Shown here: positions 1 to 8,775 of the stretch, piece after piece
How positions within the stretch are numbered: the first letter of the stretch is position 1
Layout of the letters: each line of letters starts with the position of its first letter
Assembly (NCBI RefSeq): GCF_965213555.1
Contig: NZ_OZ243890.1
Span: forward strand, 310,001-374,000
Direction of reading: 5' to 3'
DNA from: Acuticoccus sp965213555
Lineage (GTDB): Bacteria; Pseudomonadota; Alphaproteobacteria; Rhizobiales; Amorphaceae
Length of the DNA: 64,000 nucleotides
Made by a program: the position numbers and the translations under genes
The notes under the pieces: generated by a model
Seen by the model: only the letters and a program-made list of their open reading frames with translations
What the model was told of the DNA's origin: nothing
The model's database searches: none

Positions 1-57
1 CCCGGTGATTGCGGCCCAGGCGAGGGCCAGCATCACGTTGATGAAGATCGTCGCCAT
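1..57 (-). CDS. mnhE: Mrp-type Na+/H+ antiporter subunit E, N-terminal fragment
   Basis: Only the first 19 codons lie in the window; the gene runs off the left edge. The visible residues, MATIFINVMLALAWAAITG, start a hydrophobic membrane segment as in MnhE/MrpE subunits. The ATG is 4 bases beyond the mnhD stop codon, as expected for the next gene of the operon. The call rests mainly on position directly after subunit D plus the membrane start, because so little sequence is visible. Confidence 0.7.
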   Translation of the reverse strand, partial: MATIFINVMLALAWAAITG

Positions 58-61
58 GGCG

Positions 62-1663
62 CTATGGGACCTCAAGCACGCGGGTGACGTAGGCGGAGGG
101 GTCGAGGAGGTCCGCAGCTCCGGCCCGCGCCGGCTCGATCACCGCGCGTGGGACGAGGCCGAGGGCAATCACGAGCGCGCCGAGGAGAACGAGCGCGGTC
201 CGCCCTGCCGGGGCCTCCGGCACGGCGCGCGCCTCGGCGTCGCGGGGGCGCAGGAACACGAGCGCCCACGCCTTGCCCGTCGCCATCGTGGTCAGGAAGC
301 CCGACAGGATCACCCCGACGGCGCCTGCCACGCCCGCCGCGCTCCCTGCCTGCGACAACGCCGCCTCGACGAGCATCAGCTTCGGCCAGAAACCGGAGAA
401 CGGCGGCAGCCCCGCCGCTGCGAAGGCAAACACCAGGAACAGTGCGGCGACTATTGCGTGGCGTGCGTAGAGCCCGCCGCCCGACAGCGTGGCCGCGCCA
501 CCCAGCCTCTCCGCCGCGCCCACCGCGAGGAAGAGCCCGGTCATCGCGAGGATGGAGTGGACCGCGTAGACGATGGCGCCCGCCAGCCCCGCCTCGGTGC
601 CGAGCCCAACGCCGATCAGCATGACGCCGATGCCGGAGACGACCAGGAAGGCCGCCATGCGCCTCAGGTTCGTCTGCGCGAGCGCGGCGAGCCCGCCGAG
701 GATCGCGGTCGCGACCCCGATCCAGCCGACGAGCGGGGCGAACAGCACGCCCTCCGCCCCGAACAGCATGACCATCACGCGCATGAGCGAGTAGATCCCG
801 ACCTTGGTGAGCAGGCCGGCGAACAGCGCCGACACCACCACCTTGGGCGTGTGGTAGGACGCCGGAAGCCAGAAGTGCAGCGGGAACGCCGCCGCCTTCA
901 TGGCGAACGCCATCACGAACAGCGCCCCGATGGTGGCGAGCGGTCCGCCCGGATCGTCCGCGATCACGGTGCGAATGTCGGCCATGTTGAGCGTGCCCGT
1001 CACCCCGTAGAGCGCGCCGACGGCGATGAGGAAGATCGTCGTCGCGATGAGGTTCAGCACGCCGTACTTCACCGCGCCATCGATCTGGATGCGCTCGCCG
1101 CCGAGGACCATCAGGCCGAACGAGGACACCAAGAACACCTCGAACCAGACGTAGAGGTTGAAGATGTCCCCGGTGGAGAAGGTCCCACAGACCCCAGCGA
1201 TGAGCAGGCAGTAGAATGCGTAGAAGCCGTAGCGCGTACCCTCCCCGTCGATGTCGTGGCGAGCATAGGCGAGCCCGACGAGGCCCACGACGCAGGTGGC
1301 CAGCACGAACAGCGCGCCGAGGGTGTCGAGGACGACGACGATGCCGAAGGGAGGCAGCCAGTTGCCCGCGGCCATCACCTGCGGCCCCTCGAGGGCGACG
1401 ACGACGTAAAGCGCTGCCGCGGCCAGCGTGGCCACGGTGAGGGCGGCGAGCGCGATGGGCGCCTGCCAGGTCGGCCGGCCGCGCAGCGTCACGGCGAGGG
1501 CCGAGCCGGTGAGCGGCGCGAGGATCGGCACCACGGTGAGCCAGGTGAGGAGCGCGGTGTCGCCGGGCAGCATCGCGTCCGTGGTCTCGGCCGGTGCCGC
1601 CGCCAGCACCGGGCCGGCCGCCAGCGCCGCGCCGAGGGACAGGAGGACCCGTAGGTTGCGCAC
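62..1663 (-). CDS. mnhD: Mrp-type Na+/H+ antiporter subunit D
   Basis: 533-residue polytopic membrane protein of the NuoN/NuoM-like proton-translocating family. It is the D subunit of the multisubunit cation/proton antiporter, which expels Na+ in exchange for H+ and supports pH and salt tolerance. The protein is almost all membrane segments; conserved pieces include the YVWFEVFLVSSFGLM stretch near residue 170 and the FPLHFWLPASYHTPK stretch near residue 262, which hold the charged and His residues of this family. A hydrophobic, signal-like N terminus precedes the first core helix. Translation appears to start at GTG (1661-1663), 2 bases after the mnhC stop. Length and motifs are intact. Confidence 0.95.
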   Translation of the reverse strand: MRNLRVLLSLGAALAAGPVLAAAPAETTDAMLPGDTALLTWLTVVPILAPLTGSALAVTLRGRPTWQAPIALAALTVATLAAAALYVVVALEGPQVMAAGNWLPPFGIVVVLDTLGALFVLATCVVGLVGLAYARHDIDGEGTRYGFYAFYCLLIAGVCGTFSTGDIFNLYVWFEVFLVSSFGLMVLGGERIQIDGAVKYGVLNLIATTIFLIAVGALYGVTGTLNMADIRTVIADDPGGPLATIGALFVMAFAMKAAAFPLHFWLPASYHTPKVVVSALFAGLLTKVGIYSLMRVMVMLFGAEGVLFAPLVGWIGVATAILGGLAALAQTNLRRMAAFLVVSGIGVMLIGVGLGTEAGLAGAIVYAVHSILAMTGLFLAVGAAERLGGAATLSGGGLYARHAIVAALFLVFAFAAAGLPPFSGFWPKLMLVEAALSQAGSAAGVAGAVGVILSGFLTTMATGKAWALVFLRPRDAEARAVPEAPAGRTALVLLGALVIALGLVPRAVIEPARAGAADLLDPSAYVTRVLEVP

Positions 1664-1665
1664 CT

Positions 1666-2151
1666 TCAGTAGCCCGCGGGCGGGCGCGCCGCCTCCGGCT
1701 CGGCGACGCGCATGGCGTCGATGGCGTCGGTCCCCAGCGCCTGGTAGGCGCGGAACGTGAGGACGAGGAGGAAGGCGAAGAACGAGAACGCGATGACGAT
1801 CGCCGTCAGGATCAGCGCCTGGGGCAAGGGGTTTGCCGTGGCGGCGAACGCGCCCGCCGCGGCGGCCTCCGGCAGCGGGTCGAGCGCCAGTCCAATCGGC
1901 GCGATGGGCTCGACGGCAGGCGTCGGGTCAGTGACGGCGTCGGCGTGCGAGGCTTCGACCTCCTGGCCTCCAGGTGCGGCAAGGACCGGCGGGGCCGCCT
2001 CGGTCAGCCGCCCGGCGGTGAAGATCGTGAGGTTGACCGCGTTGCCGAAGATCGAGATGCCGAGGAGGATGCGAACGAGCTGCGGCGACAGCATGAGGTA
2101 GATCGAGGCGGCGTAGAACAGCCCGACGACGACGCAGAAGATCGGCTCCAC
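1666..2151 (-). CDS. mnhC: Mrp-type Na+/H+ antiporter subunit C
   Basis: 161-residue NuoK-like subunit of the Mrp antiporter. Three hydrophobic segments are visible, the middle one with the ILLGISIFGNAVNLTIF motif typical of MnhC. Between segments 2 and 3 lies an acidic, Ala/Pro-rich loop (about residues 48-105), longer than in short MnhC proteins. The start is a GTG that shares one base with the mnhB TAG stop, so translation is probably coupled. Confidence 0.93.
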   Translation of the reverse strand: MEPIFCVVVGLFYAASIYLMLSPQLVRILLGISIFGNAVNLTIFTAGRLTEAAPPVLAAPGGQEVEASHADAVTDPTPAVEPIAPIGLALDPLPEAAAAGAFAATANPLPQALILTAIVIAFSFFAFLLVLTFRAYQALGTDAIDAMRVAEPEAARPPAGY

Positions 2152-2564
2152 TACTCAGCCTCCTCGAGCGCGAGCGCGATGGACGCGAGCGTGCCAAGCA
2201 CGACGAAGTAGACCCCGACGTCGAACACAAGGACGGTGGAGAGCGGCAGCTCCACGCCGCCGACGACGGGGAGGAACCACAGTCCGGTCAGCACCGGCCG
2301 TGCGGCGAACACGGCGGCGAGGCCGGCGAGCGAGGCGATGAGCAGGCCGAAGCCCGCGAGGGCGTTGGGATGGACGACGATGGCCCGCCGCACCGCCGCA
2401 ACCCCTGACGCGATGCCGTAGATCGCGAGCGCGGAGGCCGCGATGAGCCCGCCGATGAAGCCGCCGCCGGGCTCGTTGTGCCCGCGCAGGAGCACGAAGA
2501 CCGAGAACAGCACCATCAGCGCAGCAAGGTAGGGCGCGATGGTGCGCATAATGAGGGTGTTCAT
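2151..2564 (-). CDS. mnhB: Mrp-type Na+/H+ antiporter subunit B
   Basis: 137-residue membrane subunit B. The RGHNEPGGGFIGGL motif after the first helix is the hallmark of the MnhB domain, followed by three more membrane segments. The ATG (2562-2564) overlaps the mnhA stop by 4 bases (ATGA). A longer reading frame exists upstream but would run inside the mnhA tail, so the overlapping ATG is preferred. Confidence 0.94.
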   Translation of the reverse strand: MNTLIMRTIAPYLAALMVLFSVFVLLRGHNEPGGGFIGGLIAASALAIYGIASGVAAVRRAIVVHPNALAGFGLLIASLAGLAAVFAARPVLTGLWFLPVVGGVELPLSTVLVFDVGVYFVVLGTLASIALALEEAE

Positions 2565-4957
2565 GCCGCCTCCCTCCGCCGCAGGTCGTCGGTCGTGGTC
2601 GGGCTCGCGGGCGCCGCGCTGCCGGAGCACGGGGCGGACGCGCCGTGCGCGAGGGGTCCCATGCGCAGGAGGGCGAGGATCGCAAGCCCTGCGGCCATCA
2701 CGACCGCGATCTCACCCAGGGTGTCGAGGGCGCGATAGTCGACGAGGATGACGTTCACCACGTTGCGCCCGTGGGCGATGTCGTAGGCGTGCGTCAGGTG
2801 GAAGTCCGACAGGCGGGAGTCGAACGGCTGGCCGATGACGCCGTAGAGCATCACCGCGAAGCCGAGCCCACAGGAGAGCGCGATGACGCCGTCCTTGACC
2901 TGGTGGCCGGCAGGCCGGTGGTCGGCCGCGGCAAGGTCAAGCCTCGTCATCACGAGGGCGAGGATGACCACCGACAGCGTCTCGACCATGAACTGGGTGA
3001 ACGACAGGTCGGGCGCGCCGTAGAGCATGAAGATGAGCGCCACCATCACCCCCTGGACACCGAGCGACACGATGGCGACGAGGCGGCGCCGGGCGACGAT
3101 CACGATCCAGAGGCCGGCGACCGCCGAAGCGAGCACCACGAAGTAGTGCGGCTCGGCGAGCTCATCGGGGGCGGTGAGCGGTGGCAGGCCGTCCACCGCG
3201 AGGGGCGCGAGGAGCGCCACGGCAAGCACGAGGAAGGTAAAGGAGATGTACCGTCTCATGGTGCCGGGCTGGATGACCCGCGTCAGCCGGTGGGCCGCAG
3301 ACAAGATCACCCCCATCACCTGATCGAAGCCGCGGTCGGGTCCCCAGCCAGCGGCCGACAGCGCTGCGACGATGGCGGATCGCAGCGTGCGATGGAGCGC
3401 GAGGAGGAGGAGGCCGGCACCGATCGTGACGAACGTGAGGACGACCGGCGGATAGAGCCCGGAGGGGATCAGGTGGAGGTCGAGGTCCACGGCGCCACCG
3501 ACCACCGCGCTGGTCATCGGCCCGACGAAGAGTGCGACGCTGTCGTCGAGCAGCAGGGCGCCGGCGAGGGCGAGGCCGGCTAGGACGAGCGGCCCCAGCC
3601 ACAGTGACGGTGGGGCCTCGTGGGGTTGCTGGGGCATCGTGCCGGCGCGGGCAACGAACGGCATCAGCAGGACGCCGGCGATGGCGAACATGATGGCGTT
3701 GCCGACGACGGCGACGACGGTGGCCGGCGCTAGCCCGCCCGCCTCCCACAACCCGTCGTAGAGTACCTCCTTCGCGACGAAGCCAAAGAGGGGCGGCAGT
3801 CCGGCCATCGAAAGGCAGCCGAGGAGCGCGGCGAGGAAGGTGAGCGGCATCTTCGAGGCCAGCCCGCCGAGCTCGCGCACGTCGCGCGTGCCGGCCTCGT
3901 GGTCCACCGCCCCGGCAACCATGAAGAGCCCGCCCTTGAAGAGCGCGTGGGCGATCAGGTAGGCGACCGCGCCGGTGATGGCGAGCTCGGAGCCGACGCC
4001 GATCAGCATCACCAGGAGGCCGAGGGAGGCGACCGTGGTGTAGGCCAGGATCTGCTTGAGGTCCGTCTGAGCAAGGCCGAGGACGACGCCGGTGAGGAAC
4101 GTCGCGCCTCCGAACAGCGGCAGCACGGTGTGCCACAGTGCCGTGTCGTCCATCGCCGGCGCAAAGCGCATGAGGACGAAGACGCCCGCCTTCACCATGG
4201 TCGCCGAGTGCAGGTAGGCCGACACCGGCGTCGGCGCCTCCATGGCGTTGGGCAGCCACGAGTGGAACGGCACCTGCGCCGACTTGGTGAACGCCCCGAT
4301 GCAGACGAGGACGAACACGGCGGTGTAGGCCGCGCCCTCGCGCAGGACGTCGGGCGCGGCGAGCAGGCCGGACACCGTGGTCTCGCCGGTCGTGAGGCGG
4401 ATGAGGACGATGCCGGCGAGCAGCGCCAGCCCGCCCCCTCCGGTGACGACGAGCGCCTGCACGGCGGCGCGGCGGGCGGGCTCGCGTCCATAGTCGAAGC
4501 CGATGAGCAGGAACGAGGTGATCGAGGTGAGCTCGTAGAACACGAAGAGCGAGACGAGGTCGTCGGCGATCACGAGGCCGAGCATGGCGCCCATGAAGAG
4601 GAGCAGGAAGGCGAGGAAGCGTCCCTGGTGCGGATGGCCCGCGAGGTAGCCGCCGGCGTAGGCGACGATGAGCGCCCCTATCCCGGTGACGAGCAGCGCG
4701 AAGGTGAGCGACAGCCCGTCGAGGAGGATGGCGTAGCGGATGGACAGCGACGGTGCCCAGTCGGCGCCAGCGGTCAGCGCCGCCCCATTCGCGACCTCGG
4801 GCACCATCGTGGCGAACAGGCAGAACAGCGTGGCGGGGACGATGGCGAGCACCCAGCCCGCACGGCCGCCGAGCGCTGCGACGAGCGCGGGTGCGGCGAG
4901 GGCGGCGACGAACGGCGCCAGCGCGAGCCACAGCATGAGGTCGGCAGGGACGGTCAA
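2561..4957 (-). CDS. mnhA: Mrp-type Na+/H+ antiporter subunit A
   Basis: 798-residue large subunit of the Mrp antiporter. Residues ~1-500 form a NuoL/NuoM-like proton channel core, with the FYELTSITSFLLIG and HSWLPNAMEAPTPVSAYLHS motifs carrying the key Glu, His and Lys-type residues. Residues ~580-770 are the extra C-terminal module fused to MnhA proteins (GAPDLSFTQFMVETLSVV and a final helix resembling MbhD/E). The proposed start is TTG (4955-4957), preceded by GGAG at 5-base spacing; an in-frame ATG seven codons downstream is an alternative. This is the first visible gene of the minus-strand operon mnhA-B-C-D-E, all with overlaps or gaps under 5 bases. Confidence 0.95.
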   Translation of the reverse strand: MTVPADLMLWLALAPFVAALAAPALVAALGGRAGWVLAIVPATLFCLFATMVPEVANGAALTAGADWAPSLSIRYAILLDGLSLTFALLVTGIGALIVAYAGGYLAGHPHQGRFLAFLLLFMGAMLGLVIADDLVSLFVFYELTSITSFLLIGFDYGREPARRAAVQALVVTGGGGLALLAGIVLIRLTTGETTVSGLLAAPDVLREGAAYTAVFVLVCIGAFTKSAQVPFHSWLPNAMEAPTPVSAYLHSATMVKAGVFVLMRFAPAMDDTALWHTVLPLFGGATFLTGVVLGLAQTDLKQILAYTTVASLGLLVMLIGVGSELAITGAVAYLIAHALFKGGLFMVAGAVDHEAGTRDVRELGGLASKMPLTFLAALLGCLSMAGLPPLFGFVAKEVLYDGLWEAGGLAPATVVAVVGNAIMFAIAGVLLMPFVARAGTMPQQPHEAPPSLWLGPLVLAGLALAGALLLDDSVALFVGPMTSAVVGGAVDLDLHLIPSGLYPPVVLTFVTIGAGLLLLALHRTLRSAIVAALSAAGWGPDRGFDQVMGVILSAAHRLTRVIQPGTMRRYISFTFLVLAVALLAPLAVDGLPPLTAPDELAEPHYFVVLASAVAGLWIVIVARRRLVAIVSLGVQGVMVALIFMLYGAPDLSFTQFMVETLSVVILALVMTRLDLAAADHRPAGHQVKDGVIALSCGLGFAVMLYGVIGQPFDSRLSDFHLTHAYDIAHGRNVVNVILVDYRALDTLGEIAVVMAAGLAILALLRMGPLAHGASAPCSGSAAPASPTTTDDLRRREAA

Positions 4958-5079
4958 ATGGTCTCCGTCGGTCGTGAGCTCCGAGCCGGCTGCGGGGTCG
5001 CGCGTCCCGTGCGACCGATGCCCACTACAAGATCATGTCGAGCGGCGCATATGCAGGGCGAACGAGATGGAGCACAAGT

Positions 5080-5497
5080 ATGTCCACGCAGGAAGACGTT
5101 CGAAAAGTCGGCAAATCCGATGCCGAATGGCGCGCTGAGCTGACCGACGAGCAGTACCGCGTCACGCGTCGACACGGCACCGAACGGGCCCACACGAGTC
5201 CGCTGAACTCGGAGAAGCGCGCTGGGACCTACGCGTGCGTGTGCTGCGGCGCGGTCGCTCTTCCGCTCCGAGGCCAAGTTCGAGTCCGGCACCGGCTGGC
5301 CGAGCTTCACCCAGCCTGCAAGCGCGGAGGCGGTCGACGAGCATGAGGACCGCTCGCTGTTCATGCGGCGGACCGAGACGCGGTGCGCGCGGTGCGACGC
5401 GCACCTTGGCCACGTGTTCCCCGACGGGCCGCGTCCGACGGGGCAGCGCTACTGCATGAACGGCGTCGCCCTCGACTTCCGTCCCGACGAGGCATGA
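5080..5497 (+). pseudogene. msrB: Peptide-methionine (R)-S-oxide reductase MsrB, frameshifted
   Basis: Reduces methionine-R-sulfoxide in proteins. The N-terminal half (start ATG 5080, zinc motif CVCCG) reads in one frame. After GCG at 5251-5253 the homology continues one frame over: LFRSEAKFESGTGWPSF, then CARCDAHLGHVFPDG and the catalytic-cysteine motif RYCMNGVALDF. Removing one base at about 5254 restores a 138-residue MsrB ending at TGA 5495-5497. Both zinc CxxC pairs and the resolving/catalytic region are otherwise perfect, so this is either a recent 1-nt insertion or a sequencing error. The end overlaps the next gene by ATGA, suggesting one transcript with the peptidase. Confidence 0.9.
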
Positions 5498-7620
5498 GGC
5501 TCGACAAGCGCGCCGCTGAGCCGCCGCGCGCGGCTCGGCGGCCGGTGACGGCGACGCACCACGGCGTCGCCTTGGAGGACCCCTACGCTTGGCTGCGCGC
5601 CGACGACTGGCGCGCCGCGATGTCCGACCCCTCCGCCCTCCCCGCCGACATCGCGGACCACCTGCGGGCCGAGAACGCCTACACCGAGGCGGTCCTCGCG
5701 CCCTTGAAGGAGCTGCAATCCACGCTGCTCGCCGAGCTGAGGGGGCGCATCGCCGAGGACGATTGGTCCGTGCCGGTCGAGGACGGCGCGGTGGCCTATG
5801 GCCTCGCATACGCCGAGGGTGAGGAGCACCCGCGGCTCGTCCGCATGGCGCGCCAGGTGGCGGAGGCCGTCGAGCCGGAGGCGCCGCCGACCGATGCGGT
5901 CGTGCTGCTCGACGCCAACCGCGAGGCAGAGGGACACGCCTACTTCCGCCTTGGCGCCGCGGACCACTCCGCCGACCATGCGCGCCTCGCCTGGACCGCG
6001 GACCGCACCGGCGGCGAGCTCTACACCCTCGCGGTGCGCGACGTCGCGAGCGGCACGGACACCGTGCTGCACGAACGCATCACCGCGGGCGCGACCTACG
6101 CCGGCGACGCGCTCACCGTGTTCGCGGTGGAGCAGGACGGGAACCTTCGCCCGCACAGGGCGCTCGCGCTGCGCCCTGGCGAGCCCGCGCGAACCGTCTA
6201 CGAGGAGGCCGACCCCGGCTTCTTCGTCGCCGTCTCCCGCACGCTGTCCGGCCGCTTCGTCGTCATCCACACCCACGACCACCAGACCTCGGAGGTCCGC
6301 CTCGTGGACGCGCGCGACCCGCTGGCGCGACCCGTCGTCGTGGCGCCGCGCGTGGCCGAGGAGGAGTACGACGTCGCCCACCACGGCGACGCGCTGTTCA
6401 TCCGCACCAACCGCGAGGCGCGCGACTTCCGCATCGTTCGCGTCGCGCTGGACGCTCCAGGCCGCGAGGGCTGGGAGGACATCGTCCCCCATCGCGCCGG
6501 CGTCCTCGTCGTCGACATGATCGTGTTCGCCGACTACCTCGTCTGGCTGGAGCGCGAGAACGCGCTGCCGCGCATCGTCATCCGCCGCCTCGCCGACGGG
6601 GACGAGCACCAGATCGCGTTCGACGAGGAGGCCTACGCGCTCGCCATCCAGTCGGGCGAGGAGTTCCAGACCACGACGCTGCGGTTCACCTACTCGTCGA
6701 TGACGACGCCCACCGAGGTCTGGGACTACGACATGGGGACGCGCGAGCGACGGCTGCGCAAGCGTCAGCGCATCCCCTCCGGCCATGACCCGTCGCAGTA
6801 CGTGACGCGCCGCCTGACGGCGCAGGCTGAGGACGGCGAGGCGGTGCCCGTCAGTCTCCTCCACCGCGCTGACACTCCCGTGGACGGCACGGCACCGTGC
6901 CTGCTCTACGGCTACGGCGCCTACGGCATCACGATCCCGGCGGGCTTCAGCGCCAACGCCCTGTCGCTGGTCGACCGCGGGTTCATCCACGCGATCGCCC
7001 ACGTGCGCGGCGGCATGGACAAGGGCTTCGACTGGTACGACCGCGGCCGTCGAACGCACAAGGAGAACACGTTCAGCGACTTCGTGGCGGTGGCGGACCA
7101 CCTCATCGCCGAGGGCTACGCGCGCCCAGGGGGAGTGGCGGCGCAGGGTGGCTCGGCGGGCGGGATGGTGATGGGGGTCGTCGCCAACCGCGCGGCGGAC
7201 CGCTTCGGCGCGATCGTGGCGGAGGTGCCCTTCGTCGACGTGCTGGCCACGATGCTCGACGACACGCTGCCGCTGACGCCGCCCGAGTGGCCGGAGTGGG
7301 GCGACCCCATCCGCGACGCCGACGCGTTCGAGCTCCTCCGGCGCTACTCGCCGGTGGACAACGTCGTCGAGCAGCCCTACCCGGCGATGCTCGTGCTCGC
7401 CGGGGTGTCGGACCCTCGCGTCACCTACTGGGAGCCTGCGAAGTGGGTCGCACGGCTGCGGCATGCTGCCACCAACGACCCGTTGATCCTCATGCGCACC
7501 AACATGGAGGCGGGCCACGGCGGCGCCTCCGGCCGGTTCAAGCGGCTCGAGGAGGTGGCGCTCGTCCAGGCCTTCGTGCTTGCCACCGTGGGTGCGACGA
7601 CGTCGGCTGCGGTCGGCTGA
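5494..7620 (+). CDS. ptrB: S9 family peptidase, oligopeptidase B-like
   Basis: 708-residue prolyl-oligopeptidase-family serine peptidase; oligopeptidase B cleaves short peptides after Arg or Lys in the cytoplasm. An N-terminal seven-bladed propeller region (about 1-420, starting HHGVALEDPYAWLRADDW) precedes the alpha/beta-hydrolase domain. The catalytic Ser is in AAQGGSAGGMVMG, the Asp in LAGVSDPRVTYWEPAKW and the His in NMEAGHGGASGRF. There is no signal peptide. The ATG overlaps the msrB stop, so it is probably co-transcribed with the methionine sulfoxide reductase. Full length for the family. Confidence 0.93.
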   Translation: MRLDKRAAEPPRAARRPVTATHHGVALEDPYAWLRADDWRAAMSDPSALPADIADHLRAENAYTEAVLAPLKELQSTLLAELRGRIAEDDWSVPVEDGAVAYGLAYAEGEEHPRLVRMARQVAEAVEPEAPPTDAVVLLDANREAEGHAYFRLGAADHSADHARLAWTADRTGGELYTLAVRDVASGTDTVLHERITAGATYAGDALTVFAVEQDGNLRPHRALALRPGEPARTVYEEADPGFFVAVSRTLSGRFVVIHTHDHQTSEVRLVDARDPLARPVVVAPRVAEEEYDVAHHGDALFIRTNREARDFRIVRVALDAPGREGWEDIVPHRAGVLVVDMIVFADYLVWLERENALPRIVIRRLADGDEHQIAFDEEAYALAIQSGEEFQTTTLRFTYSSMTTPTEVWDYDMGTRERRLRKRQRIPSGHDPSQYVTRRLTAQAEDGEAVPVSLLHRADTPVDGTAPCLLYGYGAYGITIPAGFSANALSLVDRGFIHAIAHVRGGMDKGFDWYDRGRRTHKENTFSDFVAVADHLIAEGYARPGGVAAQGGSAGGMVMGVVANRAADRFGAIVAEVPFVDVLATMLDDTLPLTPPEWPEWGDPIRDADAFELLRRYSPVDNVVEQPYPAMLVLAGVSDPRVTYWEPAKWVARLRHAATNDPLILMRTNMEAGHGGASGRFKRLEEVALVQAFVLATVGATTSAAVG

Positions 7621-7734
7621 CGGGAATCCCGTACAGCGGCTGGGGACGTCGGCACGCCCGGCCTCCCTCGGCCGGTGCGGTGGGCGTAAGGTTCGCGAGA
7701 GCTCGCGGCGCGAGCGTGGCATGGGAGCAGACCT

Positions 7735-8028
7735 ATGAAGATGATCGCGTTGGTCCTCGCCGTCCTCGGCGCGGCTGCCACCCCGGCAGCGGCGACGGAC
7801 GTGTTCAACCCGTGGGTCGCGCAGGTGAAGCGCGCCACCCCTGACTGTCGGGAGTTCCAGGAGTTCGCCTACATCGGACGCGTCGCCGGCTATCCCGGCA
7901 ACGACTCGCCGCGCAGCGTGTCGTTCGTCGGCTGCTTCCCCACCGTGGCGCAGTGCCATCGGTGGGGGGACCTTGTCAGCGGCCGCATGAACGGCCGGAT
8001 CATCCTAGCGCGCTGCGGACTGCGCTGA
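7735..8028 (+). CDS. Small secreted cysteine-containing protein, unknown function
   Basis: 97 residues with a clear Sec-type signal peptide (MKMIALVLAVLGAAATPAAA, likely cut after AAA or AAT). The mature part of about 75 residues has four cysteines (in PDCREF, VGCFP, QCHRW and ARCGL), suggesting two disulfides in the periplasm. It has no family I recognise. The ATG has a purine-rich stretch (GGGAGCAG) 6-10 bases upstream. It sits alone between the peptidase and the convergent sodB. Confidence 0.75.
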   Translation: MKMIALVLAVLGAAATPAAATDVFNPWVAQVKRATPDCREFQEFAYIGRVAGYPGNDSPRSVSFVGCFPTVAQCHRWGDLVSGRMNGRIILARCGLR

Positions 8029-8071
8029 CCGGCCGCCGCCCGCGCCGTCTCGCCTTGCGAGGAGCCTAACC

Positions 8072-8671
8072 TTAGGCCGCGGCGCCGTGCAGCTCGGCCA
8101 CGTACTCCCAGTTGACGAGGTTGTCGAACCACGTCTCGAGGTACTTCGGCCGCGCGTTGCGGTAGTCGATGTAGTACGAGTGCTCCCACACATCGACACC
8201 GAGGATCGGCGTCGCACCATGCACCAGCGGGTTCTCGCCGTTCGGTGTCTTCATGATCTCGAGCTTGCCGTTGCGCACCGCGATCCACGCCCAGCCCGAC
8301 CCGAACTGCGCCGCTCCTGCGGCGAGGAAGTCCTCGCGCGCCTTGTCGTAGCCGCCGAGGTCGGAATCGATCCTTGAGGCGACCTCCGACGGCATGGTGG
8401 ACTTGCCGCCGTTCGGCGTCATCCACCTCCAGAAATGGATGTGGTTGTAGTGCTGGCCCGCGTTGTTGAAGAGCCCGGCGTTGGTCCCATGGCTCTTCTT
8501 AACAATTTCCTCAAGGGGCTCGTTCTCGAGCCCGGAGCCTTCCAGGAGCTTGCTGCCGTTGGTCACGTACGCCTGATGGTGCTTGTCGTGATGGAACTCC
8601 AGCGTCTCGGCGGACATGTGAGGGGCCAGCGCGTCGTGCGCGTACGGAAGGTCGGGCAGCGTGAACGCCAT
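8072..8671 (-). CDS. sodB: Superoxide dismutase, Fe type (possibly cambialistic)
   Basis: 199-residue Fe/Mn-family superoxide dismutase that converts superoxide to H2O2 and O2. Metal ligands are visible: His27 in FHHDKHH, the His in NAGQHYNHIHFW, and Asp/His in DVWEHSYYIDY. The Gln in NNAGQHYNH is the position used by Fe enzymes, and the Mn-specific Gln later in the chain is absent; this points to Fe but does not exclude use of Mn. Start at ATG 8671 behind a strong AAAGGAG ribosome-binding site, rather than the longer upstream reading. No signal peptide. Confidence 0.95.
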   Translation of the reverse strand: MAFTLPDLPYAHDALAPHMSAETLEFHHDKHHQAYVTNGSKLLEGSGLENEPLEEIVKKSHGTNAGLFNNAGQHYNHIHFWRWMTPNGGKSTMPSEVASRIDSDLGGYDKAREDFLAAGAAQFGSGWAWIAVRNGKLEIMKTPNGENPLVHGATPILGVDVWEHSYYIDYRNARPKYLETWFDNLVNWEYVAELHGAAA

Positions 8672-8775
8672 CGTTTCTCTCCTTTGGTGGGCTCGTTGGG
8701 CCCTCGGGCTAGACCGCGCAGATAACGCCGGCCTGCCGCGCTTCAATGACGCGGCGCGCAGCCGGCGGGGAACCC

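Noticed and set aside
5..1654. 549-codon plus-strand open frame opposite mnhD
   Set aside because: Arg/Glu/His-rich translation typical of antisense frames in G+C-rich coding DNA; mnhD on the other strand has clear family motifs. The same reasoning removes similar long frames opposite ptrB, dctM, ppk, ppdK and the CDC48 gene.
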